NCBI RefSeq assembly: GCF_018320785.1
Contig: NC_054873.1
Span: forward strand, 20,550,196 to 20,614,195
Direction: 5' to 3'
Length of the DNA stretch: 64,000 nt
Source of the DNA: Cheilinus undulatus
Taxonomy: Eukaryota; Chordata; Actinopteri; Labriformes; Labridae
Both the position numbers and the translations under genes were made by a program. This document shows positions 24,001-36,800 of the stretch, one piece after another (the first letter of the stretch is position 1; each line of letters starts with the position of its first letter). The notes below the pieces were generated by a model. That model did no database searches and was not told the DNA's origin. It was given only the letters and a program-made list of their open reading frames with translations.

Positions 24001-25202
24001 CTTGAAGTTCTGTGACTGAATACCATTTAACTTTCATGGCGATCTCAAAGCCCTTCAAAAATCATCTATCTTTGCCTAAAATGCTTTATACCTCTGGGAA
24101 CAAAGATGAATTTTACGTACGTCCTGGTGAAGCCAGAGGTGGTGTTTAAAGTTTACAGTTTAAAGACTATCTTTTCTCTTTTTCCTAGTGTCGCTCTGTT
24201 CATCTGATGAGTCCACGGAAGATTGAACTTAATACTACAGCTTTACTTTTGCTTTTTTCAGTGTTTTCAAGGGATTTTGATGTGATTTCCACACAGTTGA
24301 GGGGAATGATGTTTGACGAATCAAACCCATCATGATTCAGATCTGTAAAAAGTCAAAAGCTTTGTTAGGTTTTTTCTTGAGAGGAGAAGAAAACAGCTCA
24401 GCTTAATTCTTTCTAATACGTTTCAGGTAGAAGGGAACACTCACTGGGCCAGGGCCATTCATAAGGGTGATAAAGAGCTTTCTACAACCCAGCCAAATAG
24501 GGGGCCTTAGGAGTTCAGCAAATTCATAGTCCATTTTTTTTGGTAATGTTAACAATGTGGATGGGCACATTGAACTGCACATTGTCAAACTTCAGCTAAG
24601 CACAATGTGCACAAAAATATCAGGATGCCAGAGAATAAAGCAGAAGGAACTGAAATAATTTTTAGGGATAATATATTTATTAATTGCAAAAAGAGGCAGA
24701 AAATTTGCAAAACTGAGATACAAGTGGCTGAATATAGCTGAAAAAAGGGGTTACAGAGTGACACAAATAGGTTAAAGTGGCAAACATTGGATAGCAGCTG
24801 CACAAAATGGGTTACAAAAGGCAAAATGGGTGGGGAAAATGCTGAAAAACGGTTAAAGTTGTCATCAAGTAAGAAGCAATCAAGCAATAAAGAAATGAGC
24901 TATCAAAACCAAACATGTTTGTCAATGGGCACTCAAGGAACTGCATTGTTTGCACTTCAGCGCTGCCCTCAGTACCTGTCTCTCTTGGTTACAGGAAGTC
25001 AGGGGCAGTCGGCTCCCGGCTGACAGGAGCAGGATGGGGTGGCTGTGCCGTCTCTATGGTTCCCTGTGAGAAGGTGGAGACGTTCCTGCAGGCAGTGAGA
25101 GAGGCCTACTACCTCCCTGATCCACGCAGAGCAGCCATGGAGAAACACAGTCTGTTTGTGTCAAAGCCAGGTGGAGGAGCTGCTATTTTCCTTGAGGAGT
25201 GA
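21014..25202 (+). CDS. galk2: N-acetylgalactosamine kinase / galactokinase 2 (10 coding exons, 457 aa)
   Basis: GALK2 is a cytosolic GHMP kinase that phosphorylates GalNAc (and galactose at high level) at C1 using ATP, in salvage of amino sugars. Exons: 21014-21063, 21149-21237, 21548-21671, 21764-21854, 21964-22110, 22276-22374, 22613-22765, 22948-23158, 23468-23669, 24995-25202; phases all join (1374 nt). Visible motifs: galactokinase signature [15 protein letters not shown] (about 41-55), GHMP ATP loop [13 protein letters not shown] (138-150), [10 protein letters not shown] with the likely catalytic Asp189, and the C-terminal GHMP motif [12 protein letters not shown] (395-406). Length equals human GALK2 (458 aa), and the GalNAc-kinase-type motif ANTNPQY argues against GALK1. 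The first exon is weakly conserved; the start is the first in-frame Met. No lesion is seen. Confidence 0.96.
24690..24870. repeat. Degenerate short tandem repeat (GGTTAAAGTGGCAAA type)
   Basis: Units resembling GGTTAAAGTGGCAAA and GGTTACAAAAGGCAAAATGG recur imperfectly within the last galk2 intron. A related stretch (GTGGCAAAATATGCAGC, AAAGTGGTTAAACAG) occurs near 27165-27215. The family is not known to me. Confidence 0.4.
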
Positions 25203-25225
25203 AAGTGTCCATGTAGCCACCGTTA

Positions 25226-25464
25226 AATAAACACTTGAGGCAGAAGGGATGAAGTATGAAATAAACTTTGTGTTTACATTTTTCTCTTTACAGATTAAAC
25301 TTCATTATAAAAAAAAACTACATAAGGGCCAAAAATGATGAACAGTGTGTAATTTCTTATGAAGGGAATCCTTTTAATAGAGTTTTAAATCATGAAGGCT
25401 GGGCTTTTGTATTGATGATTTTGTACATCTAGATCACAGTGTAACAGTTGATCTCATGAATAAA
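25226..25464 (+). terminator. galk2: galk2 candidate polyadenylation signals
   Basis: AATAAA occurs at 25226-25231 (24 bp after the stop) and at 25459-25464. The distal one, followed by a T-rich tract, is the likelier main site; the proximal one would give a very short 3' UTR. Confidence 0.5.
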
Positions 25465-25469
25465 TCAAC

Positions 25470-27560
25470 CAATAAAAAAATACAATTTTTATTTGTGATG
25501 CTTTATAAATTCCATCCATCCTTTTAAAAAATATTACACAACAGCAACAATTAAGTAAAAGAGGTTAGGAAAATGATGAATGGTCAGAGCTAAATATTTT
25601 TAGGCTTTCCATGTGAATTCAAAGCTCTCATGGTTAGCATAGCATCACTCAGAGGTCTACCATACAGCATGTCAGGGTTATGTTAAAGGAGTGTATGTAT
25701 TGGGGACATGATAACTTAAAGATGACATGTTTGGCTTAAACTTGTGGGCAGGATCATTTTTCAGGTTAGGTGGTCAGGGGTGGAGGACACTCATTGGTGC
25801 TGTTTTTTCAGCTTAATTGGCAGTGCTGCGTAAACATGTTGGAATTTGGGTCTGTGTCCGCTTTTATAAGCAAGTCAGAAGGCACACCTTTGATTCTCCC
25901 CTTATTGTGTTGTTGGCCTTCCACCACACCAGCGCACAGAGCCAACAAGTTCATCGGCAGTTATTTTGGGAAGAGGCACCCCTTTCCCTACAAACTGGAC
26001 ATGTTGGATTGAGCATCTAATGAGAAGATGGTAACAGCACGACATAAAAAGAGCAAGATTAGCCTTCTGTCTGTGAGAGATGATGGAAGTGCTGCAGTTT
26101 TTATGGCACAAACTTTCCAGAGATCAGGAAATAATTTCACCTCTGTAAGACTTAAAAATAAATGAGTATAAATGATGCTTAAACAAGGTAAGTAAATAGT
26201 ACTTTGACATGGCTATGACTAAACCAAGAATTAAATCGGTCTAAGACTCCCGGCTGCTTTTTTTTTAATCCATGTGTGGCCCTGTTAAGCCCTGTTAAGA
26301 ATGTGGTTGTTTTCTTAGTGATTCCTTCATTCAGAGTGGAAACTTAATCAAAGCAGTGCTAAAGTGCCTTTTATTAAACCCACTGTGTTTTATTCTGAAT
26401 ATTTAACATCACTGTAAACCGAACAAGTTGAAACTACTCAAATTTTTGTTTGAACTGATTATGTTGGTTTTTATGTAGTGGAAATACATTTTTGAGTCAT
26501 CATGACTCGTACATTTATGTTGGGTTAACTTTACTTTTTTAAAGTTTAACTGACCTTTGGAAACTTAAACTTAAAAATTATTTCCAACAAAAAAAGTGTT
26601 TAAGTATTGTTTGTAAAGCTGCCTATTCTTCCTCCACTGTAATTTTTCCTGATTTCTATCTCATTCTTCAATCATGAACATTTATGCCACTCCAGGTAGT
26701 CTAAACTCAGGAACTGTGAGTGACATTGAGTGAAGATGCACATAGTGCCATGAAGACCTCTTCCATCATTTGCAATGTACCAGCGACAGTTGGATGGAAA
26801 TTACTTCCCACAGACAGGACTTTTCTGATGAGTTAGTAATTTCACTCATGGTGCAAATTGTGCCCAAAGGCATTCTGGGAAAACTGATTTTCAAATGATT
26901 TGAGTACAATGGCAAAAAAATAATTAGAATGACTGAGTACGGTTTACCTAAACTAAAAATGTGTTTAATCAACTAAAAAATAGAGCTGAACTAGCTATTC
27001 TGGATTTTTAAGTGAACACATCTCATTTTTTGTCAACCTTGAATATAAGTTATTTCCAGAACGTAAAATTTTATGGCTATGCCACCATAATTTACTACAC
27101 ACAGCTGAGGATGTCTGAGGTTTTTAATGTAACTGTATATAAAGTAGCAGAAATGTTGTAGAATGTGGCAAAATATGCAGCAAAGTGGTTAAACAGTTTT
27201 AAAAAGTGACAAATAATTTCAAATAAGGGCCTAATAATAGCTTGACACTCTTTTCAGCTCTAAAATGAAGTAACTGTTAGTCAGTATGCATGCTAGCATC
27301 AGTGTTACTGATCCAGCACACATACATTAGTACTGTCAATAAATCACAACTGAGCTGGGCCTTTTCTTTGGGGTTGTCAGGCGCCTAACATATTTGTGGC
27401 AAAGACTTTACTAAGATGTTTAAACATTTCCAGTGGTCAGAGGTGGGTGTTAATCCATTGTTAGATTATTCCATTAATCTGTTCATTATTAATAAGTATT
27501 TTCATGTAGGCATTAATATGAAAAAAATACTGAAACCTTTTACTTCCATTGAATGTAGTT
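25470..27560. other. Intergenic region between convergent galk2 and atp8b4
   Basis: No gene is supported. Segments around 26400-26600 (ACAAGTTGAAACTACTC, AACTTAAACTTAAAAATT) and 26890-27040 look like an old A/T-rich repeat, but I could not define its ends. Open frames at 25770-26111 on either strand lack recognisable similarity. Confidence 0.4.
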
Positions 27561-27566
27561 CAATAA

Positions 27567-27572
27567 TTTATT
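27567..27572 (-). terminator. atp8b4: atp8b4 candidate polyadenylation signal
   Basis: AATAAA on the minus strand, about 270 bp downstream of the atp8b4 stop codon at 27844. Confidence 0.4.
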
Positions 27573-27843
27573 GAAGAGCCAGCCAAAATGCCTCAGGCAC
27601 TGTATTTTAGGTACTAAAATGTCCCAAATTTTCTTTAGTATTTAGAAAAAGGCATGCCTTCAACAACATGTAAAAATTTAAAGCTTTGAATCTGAATCTG
27701 GATCAGATCTAACACTTCCAACGCATACGCAATGTTGTCCTTCATCATTAATTTCTCTCATTTTTTAGTTGGCTTGTGACTTTTTCTGTAAGATACACAC
27801 ATTTTTCATCCAATATTGTGTAAAGTTTCTGTAGTTCACAAAA

Positions 27844-30817
27844 TCAAGTTAAGTTTGTGTGCTGTTGTTTTGCAGTCTGTGTTTCTCTCTTGTAGCTTTG
27901 TGATTTCTCCTGCTCTGTATCAGACATGCAGGAGACTGCATTTTTTCTCTTCAGCACGTTTTCCATCCAGGTGGTGCTGTGTGGTGTCCTTCCGGGAGAG
28001 CGAGCAGACCCACCCCTCATGTTTTTCCCTGAGGTGATCAGCTCTCCGTAGCCCTGCTGGTGGGAGAATGCATATGCAGAGCGGTGAGAGCTCGACCTCC
28101 GAACTCGCTTCAGGTTCTGCTCCTGAGGGGCCTCCTTCTGTCTGGACTGTAGATGTCGAATCTGTAGAAATACAGCAGTGATGGAGGCAGTCTTTAGACG
28201 CCTTTTTAACTCAAAGTACCACACCCTGATATGGGATTATCCCTCAACATGCTTTCTGTATAAATGGAGAAATGAGTACTTTATTTAAGTAGCTGGTCAC
28301 AGTGCAACTAATATAAGCTACTCTTCTTCCATCCTAAGTGGGGTTCAGACAAATCAAAGACAAAATGCATAAATCTGTGGGGTCTACAGAAGTTTTATGT
28401 TTAAGCACTGACAGAAAATTAAAGCTCTGGTACAAAGACCACTTCACCATTCTTACTTCTGTGCAATAAATAAATCAGTTTGGCCTAAAGAGGCTTAAAA
28501 CGTTATCCTAACATAGGGGTAAAAATAATGTGACAGAAAACAAAAGGTTTTCCTGTTGTGGTCATGCAGACTAATTGTAATTCTGATTTGATTGTTAATA
28601 GAAAGCAGGGTTATATGGTATTTTTTTCTACTTTGTCAACAGAGGGCGCTAAATCAACAAAAAAAGTTTCACACAAGCACTTGTTTTTCTATGGATGAAA
28701 TATAACCAAAAGAGTAAATTTTTAAAAATTCATGGTTCTAGCGTGCACATTCATTATGTTTGCATTGCATTTTTGTACCTTATCTGTCAGTGTTGGAAAA
28801 AGCTCAGCACTCATGAAGCAGACCACTAAGCTGGGCAGGACACAAACCACAGAGGTGAGCAGAATAACCAACCACACATTCTTCTCTGACAGACAGCTAC
28901 GAGCCGTTCCTGGGGAGTAACAAATACAAATGTATAAAGACCCTTTCTCTGGCATTGATGCAGCTTTTAAAAGACGTTCTGAATTGAGAAAAACCTACCC
29001 ACAAATGGGAAATTACTTGTGAAGATACCAAACATGCCGTCGCTGTGCATTGTAAATAAAACAGCGAAGTACACAATCAAACTGCCCCATAAGAACAGAT
29101 GACTTATAGCTGTCCAGTAGAGTTTATGAAGTCCAATCTGTGAACACAGACAGGGGTCATTTACATGAGTACAGCATTTGTTTTTCAAGTCAGCATTCAG
29201 TTTTTTGTGTCTCTCTTACCTGAACACTTACAACAATGACTAAAGACGTTGCTATGGTAACAGCAAATGATTGTTGGTCAGAAATGTTGGAGCCATCCTC
29301 TTTGACCATGACAGTGAAGGCTCCATAGGGGATAAAGAAAAGCAGGAAAGAAGTGCCAAGTCCTTGAAGTGTGCAGAGAAGAAACTGGCGTTTGTTGAAG
29401 AGAAGGTTCTGCTGGCCTGGTTTGTACAGGCTCGGGTAACGCAGACTGCTCTGGTCACTGAGATCCTTTAAGAAACAAATGGACATCATGAAGGTATGTG
29501 ATGTAGAGAGTAACAGTGATGGGAGGAGGATGAAATATGGGAAAAGTATTGACAGTAGTTGCAGATGTGATATCCAATAAGATAAATGAACAATTTGGCA
29601 AAGTATACCTGTATGGGTTAAAAAAAAATTTTAATTAGAAAATTCAATTGGTTACCTGAAAATAAAAGTTTATCAGTTGTTACTCCATAAAATAATAGCA
29701 AATTTCCTTTTAAACTTAAGATATTTAAAAGACTATCATGCATGTGGCTTGTGCAGAAACTGCCGCAGTCTAAAACTATCTGATACGGTGGTATCCAACA
29801 CATTAGGCTTCTCTTTTATTCACTGTTCTGTCATGAATAATGACTAAAATACTTGAGGGGAAAAAAGTCAGAATTTTAATCAGATTCAGAAAACTGCAAC
29901 TGTAAATATAAACAGAAATAATAAAAAATAAGAAATTTAGAAACCAAAGTAGGAAACACTTCATAACACACTATTAAGAACTAGTAAAATATTACTTCAC
30001 ACTTAACGCATCATTTATAAAGCATTGTTAACTGATTTATATGTAATTTATAGAAACAGCTCTTAATGTTTCATTGATTCAATAGTAAAACATGAGTAAA
30101 AGGGTAAAGTTAGGATTAAGGCTAAGGATGCTTTTTTAATTAATAGAGAAGCACAATATTATCAGCATGACAATAATAACGGGAGATATTAACTTAAAAA
30201 GTGAAATACTGGGCACACAAATGGTTGAGTGGTTTAAGGCGCGAGTGGTTTAAGGTGCTACCCATGTACCCTGGTACAAATCTGGCCTGTGGCCCTTGAC
30301 CGCATGTCTCTCCCTACTCACTTCCATGTTTCCAAGTCTATTCACTGTCCTTCCTCTATCTAATAAAGACATGAAAAGTAGGGGTGCACCAATTGAAATT
30401 TTCTGGCTGATCACTGATCCTTAAAAAGCCTGACCTGATTCCGATTTTGGCCAATACCGATATTTTTTTTATAACTGACAGCATACACCTTCAATGTTCC
30501 AATCTTATTTTATTGAAAAACACTGAACAATACCCGTGAAACAATATAAACTTGTTGTTTTAACTGCACATGAGGTAGTTCTCTCAAATATAAATGAAAA
30601 GTTTAGAGCATTTCTGTCCAAACGACTAAATTATATCAGTTCCTTTAGTCTTTCATTTTTCACATTTTAGTAGGTAGAGGTAGATAAGATCTTTGGATAA
30701 GATCGGTTTCATATGTAAGTATTGGGCGATCACTGATCCCCCAGAATTAAGGAAATCGGCACTGATTCCAATTTAGGCCGATCGATCGGTGCACCCCTAA
30801 TGAAAAGGCCCAAAAAT

Positions 30818-30856
<39 letters not shown>

Positions 30857-33800
30857 GAAATACCAGCTTTGGCAGATATATATTTCTCAAGAATAAGATG
30901 GTAATTACCTAGTAATAACTAGGTATTTTATTAAGTAATAATTCTGAAATATGGTAATATTAAGTATTTACAATGTAATAATGTATTGATTATTAAGTTA
31001 TATTATGGCAATTCTCTGGTAATAAGGTGGTTTATCAGGTAATTTCTGAATAATAAGATAATTTTTCTATAAAAGCTGCTAAAGTCAAATTACATTAAAG
31101 GATTGTGCCTTCAGTGTAACTTCAAGATCCATCCTTGGCCTTTTTGCCTTTATTCAATAGGACAGTGGATAGAGTCGGAAACAGGGAAGAGAGTGGGGAG
31201 AGACATGCAGGAAATAGTGCCATGGGCTGGATTCGAACCCAGGTTGCCCGCACACACGGCACGCACCCCAACCACTCGACCACCAGCGCGCCATGCCTTC
31301 AATGTAACTTGACACAAGTCCTTTTAAAAATTACATAGAGATTACTTGGGAATAATGGAGGGAGGGCTTACTTTAACTGAGTGGGCTGATATGTAGAAAT
31401 AACTTATAAATTAATTCTGATTTATGAAAGAAGTTTTTAACACATTATGAATGAAGACATACAGAGATAACCTTAAAGTTACTTGAAAGTCATTCAGAAG
31501 GACTCAGTTTAATTTAGTGGGCCAAAATAAATAAATAACCTGGGAATTATCAAGCAACTAATATAGAAAATTATCATCTTATTTTTAAGAAATTACTCAC
31601 AGACTATGTAACAATGCCAGAAGGAATTACTTGACAATAAATACATTACTACTAGGTCAATACGTACTTGATAAAATACTTTTTTCTATGTACCTACCAC
31701 CTCTTTCTTGAGAAATTTCAGTATAATTATAGTTATTACTATGACTCCATGCAGCGTTAACACAATAAGAAAAAAGTTACTATCTAAATTTGAATAGAAA
31801 TGGTTAAATTGTCTTGTTTAAACCTAAATTGAGGACATATATTCAAATCAAGCATGACTGTGGAACTGAATTTTATGTTAAAGCTAACCTAACAAAAAGA
31901 CGGAGATCTTAGGTTGCTCAGTTAAGAACGGGAATCCTTCCTCTGGCTCTCAAAGTTGGCAGGTTTAAAAAAAATACCAGAGGAGCATTTTCTTTTATTT
32001 TGTACTTTCTATGATGAATTATGGTCACCTCTGTGACATGTTTGTTAAAAATCCTGAAATATTCTGGAGCAATGATGATGTTAGCCTCTTTTGTAGCCAA
32101 AGCCTGGAAGAAACATCAGGGTGATTTATTTTATAAGTCCATTACACTACTGAGCCTCTACTTTTGGTTTCTAGTCTTTTTGTATTAATATTGGTGTCTT
32201 GTAAGCCTGTTTAGACCCAGCATATTGTTTATGCATGACACAATAAATAAATCAAACAATCAATCAAATTATAAAATTACTATGTAATTACTCTGAAATT
32301 CTCGGTAATTACTAGGTAATTAGGGACCACTAAAATAAAGAGCTTTAAATGATGACTCTGTGCTTTAATATTTCTGTAAAAATAACGGTGTTACCTGATC
32401 AAAAAGCCCCCCTGCCAGGACTGGTAGAGATGTGTAGACTACATTGTAGAGTGTAATGAACCACTGGTCATATACAGTCTGTTAAAAGAGGCAGACTGTG
32501 TGAGTAAAAGCGTAAAAGGGTTAAGGTTTTTAAACACAAGCTTTTTAAAGACTTTTGTCTGGTGCAATAGACAAAGTTCACAAAATGTCACTAAAACAAA
32601 CAAAAAAGTTCATTTACCTGAGCTGAGTAGCCACAGAAGAATGCGTACCAGACGTGAGTGAGTGTGAAGGCAAAGTTCTTGTAGAAGAAGTAGCACAGGA
32701 AGTTGCACATGCGGACGTAAGACCAGCGTCCATGCACCAGCAGAAGGCGCTGCAGGTAACGAAACTGAGCAAAGGAGTAATCTGAGGCCAAGACAGCCTG
32801 CATCCCCTCCTGACCACTGAGACCAACACCGATGTGAGCAGCTAAAGAAGAAACACAATGTGTTACTGCATTTTTATGACTTAACTTTAAATCACTGATG
32901 AAACTGTATAAACACATTGAGGGCACCACACATTTACATTTTGGTTTATAAATTTTTACTGTAATATAGTTGGATTCAGTTAAAGGTGTAGTATGTTACT
33001 TCTGCCACTAGGTGTCTCTTTAACTAAACAAAAACGTGCCAACTTCAGTGATAAAAATCACATCTGAAAGTTTAAAGAATGTGTCACATGGATCTCATAA
33101 ATGGATTCATTAAGATGTATTTCATTCACACTCACTTTAAATTTCTTTTAATGAACTTTATTAAGATTCTTGAGTTATCTTGTGTGATTGTATTACTTGG
33201 ATACTTGGACTATCTGTAATAACTGCTCTGGAGCCTGTGAGGAGATGTGCAAAGCATAAGTTGTTGGGGTTAGTGACAACTTATTAATCGTCAGACTTAC
33301 TCTTGATCATGCTGACATCATTTGCTCCATCTCCGATGGCCAGAGTGACGGCACCTCTGTGCCTCTTCACCAGCTCCACCACCTGAGCTTTCTGCAGGGG
33401 AGTGACCCTGCAGCAGATCACGCTTTTACACAAACAGGCCAAAGTCAGCAGAACATGTTCCAGCTGTGGCTCCAGAGCGTGAGCCTGCAGGAAGATCACA
33501 AACATTACACCTGTTAGACAAACCGATCACAAATGTTCTGAGATGGACCACCTACAGAGACACTGAGCAACAGCTTAATGTAGCTACTCTGAGATTATGT
33601 GCTTCATGCTTTGAGTTCATACGAGAGGAAAAAGATGTTAATGAAAAGCTTTAACAGAGCTTGGAGCTGTCAGCAGCTCTCTGCTCATTACAGAGCGAGC
33701 ACAACAGCAGATACTGGGATCCATGACTCAGCAGAAAGAAATACAACAGAAGTTAAACTAAATCTAGCTGATATAAGAGCAGAGATAGAAACAAGATGAT

Positions 33801-36800
33801 AAAATTAAAAGAGAAATACTTATCAAGTCTTACCAAACTGTGCCCATTGATGACCAAGGCATATTCTGCAATAATGGCCTCTCCAAATACAAAATCCTCT
33901 GCACACAAATTACTCTTTTCAATGTCCTCTGCAGGGTAAACCCGACTCAGGCTGAGAATCTGCTCTTCAGCACTCCTACAGAGAGAGGAACACTTTTAAA
34001 CACACATATTCAGGGTTTTCAAAATGCTTTCTTGATTGATTTAAATGTGTCAGTTATTCCTGAAAAACCTAGATACAGTTTTAAGAAAAGGAAAAGAAAA
34101 CAACCAAAAAACAAGTTATTTTTTCTGCTTGTATTCAACTGCAGAATTTGCTGGATAAAATACTGCATATGTTTTAAGTTTTAAATGTCTTGATTTTCAT
34201 TTGTCAGAATATTAACCCAATGTAACGAAGAATAGTGCAGTGTTACCTGAGCTGCTGCTGCACCTCCAGCAATGTGTTTCCAGAAATAACAAACACTTCA
34301 TTCATGTCATCTCGCAGCATGTTGCATGAGTAGCCGATGTTCATCGCTGTCTCTGAAATGTTTTGCAATGTTTACATCTCTTCTCACAAGTAAAAAGTAT
34401 AATTTTCATGGACTAAAACTTTTTGAAGCTACCTAGTTTGTCTCCTGTGAGGACCCAGATCTTGATGTCGGCCAGAGTTAGACGTGCAATAGTCTCAGGG
34501 ACTCCTTCCTGAAGTTTGTCCTCGACGGCTGTGGCTCCTAGAAGCTTCAACCAGGACAGCATTCAGTCTGCAGAGGTTGTTCTTGTTTCGAGGGTTTAAA
34601 CAAGTTGGGAGAGGTGAGTGTTACCTTTAAGCCCTGCTCGATCTCCTCATAGAGTGCAGCCAGCTGATCATCGCGGTTCTCGATAACAGTGCTGGCAAAC
34701 AGAAGCTTCTTCATCCAAACATCAAAATAATCTTCATCAAGGTCTTTGTATGCTAGAGCTAATGTTCGGAGCCCTTCTTCTGCGAATTCCTGCAGAAGAA
34801 AAATAAACAATGCTCGTGATTAAAACGCTATTAAAATTCACTAAAACATTTTGCAATAGGAAAAGTCATATCCAGCTTTTATGCCTGTGAAGGACATGAA
34901 ATCCAGTCAACTAATTGTCCATATTCTGGACAGATACCAACATTAGTAAAAGCATCCCATTTTTGGGATTACAAAAAAAAAAAGAAGAAAAAAAAAAGAG
35001 CACATTTACTAGCTTCCACTGCTGTGGGAAGCATCACTGTCTCGGATGCATGTGAAAGTTTGGGGTACTTTTCAGACTGGTTTATTATCATTATATTTAA
35101 GTTAAATTCAATTCCAGTTAAAATATCAAATTTTATCATGGCATGTCAAAACCAGTATATTAAATGAAACATCTTTTCTACATATTTTAGTCTGATCTGT
35201 GTCAGTGAACCCCTGCAAAGTCTTGTTTACAGTTGCTGCTTCCAAGGATGGCACATGCTTTAGCTTTACTTTTTCACATAGGATCGGGTAAGTTTGGAGG
35301 GCTTTTTTCCCTTTACAAATGAAATCTTCATTTAAAAACTGCATTTTGTATTTACTCTGATTATCTTTGTTCACTATAAAAGTTTGATCATCTGAAACAT
35401 TTGTGTGACAAATGTTTAAAAAAAAAATCAGCAAGGCACCAAATACTTTTTGCAGCACCACATGCTTAGGGGCAAATTTTCATTAGTCAGGTCAGGTCAT
35501 TTATGATGATGCCAGCTGAAGTGACAGTCACGACAATGCATGTCCCAGCACTTCATACACGTGTTTTTTGTCACATTGGTAAATTGTGGTACTGAAAGTG
35601 TGTCTTATATACCAGTTTTGATTGTACATTGCTGTGCTATCAGTGTTTCGGTCCTGAGGTGGGACATCTATCCAAATGGAACTGATAACCTCAATAGCAA
35701 AAAATGATTTACATATTTTGTGCAAAAATTTGGTGGGAGGGGTTCAAAAAAGTGATACAGGAAACAAGGAGGAGAGGTTGAAGGTTTTATCCACTGAAGA
35801 AGTCATATTACAGGCACGCAGATGGCCTAGAGGTCTAAGGTGCTACCTATGTACTCTGGTGGCCCAGGTTCAAATCTGGCTTGCGGCCCTTTACCGCATG
35901 TCTCTCCTCACTCTCTCTCCCATTTCCAACTCTATCCACTGTCCTCCTTTATCAATATGAAGGCATTAAAAGCCCAAAAATAAATCTTAAAAAAGAAAAA
36001 GTCATATTACTTAATATAACTATTTAATACATAGTACATAGGTGGTCATTACTGACGTGTGAAACTCACATGAAGATGCTCTGAGGTAGTGTACATGAGG
36101 TCCTCACTGGATGGATCCAAACGCTCAAAGATCATTGTGTCAGCTCCTTTACAGTACAGTTTAATCTGACCCTCTGGATTTCTGACTAGAAAACACAACA
36201 AGAAAACATCACATTTCTGATCAAATATGAGTATGATACAATCAAGTACCTGGATTATCAATCGCAAAACATTAAGATTTATTTCTAACTATAACATGTA
36301 CTTTTTAAATGTGTGCAAAAGGAGTCAGAAGACAATGCCTTGTGGTTAATTTTCTACATGTGGACTACTGATTAACTCTGCTGTTAAAGGTGAAGGCCAG
36401 ACCAATGACACTCATTCTCTTGCGTGTGTTGTTGAAGTCCAGTATGGCCAGCAGTCTGTAGGTGACAGCTCGTCCCATCTCACACAGCGTGATGCTCTCA
36501 GGAGTCCGTGCTCTGAAGACAAAGCCAAAGTTTCGTGCTGCAGTGACAAGAGCGCCCTCATCAGGAGACTGTGCCTGGTACACCAGACTTCCTTCATTTG
36601 AACAAAAATATCAATCAGAACCAACTTCAAATATTTTCAAAACCAGAGAAATCCTTCATTTTTAAAATGACAGACTGGACATGTTTATATTTGTTGTGGT
36701 AACACTGGATATTATTTTTTTTAGGGTTTTGGGGGCTTTGTGCCTCTGTTTTGATAGGACAACTGAAGAGAGACAGAAAATATCAGTAGCGAGACAGAGG

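Noticed and set aside
28722-29489. Several short plus and minus frames overlapping atp8b4 exons 24-26
   Set aside because: Alternative-frame shadows of the flippase membrane exons; only the frame with conserved P4-ATPase sequence is kept.
31103-31338. Two overlapping plus frames of 67-69 codons
   Set aside because: They run antisense through a reverse SINE; no protein similarity.
35126-35461. 111-codon minus frame with a signal-like start
   Set aside because: The sequence looks like a common decayed fish repeat; no conserved protein motif.
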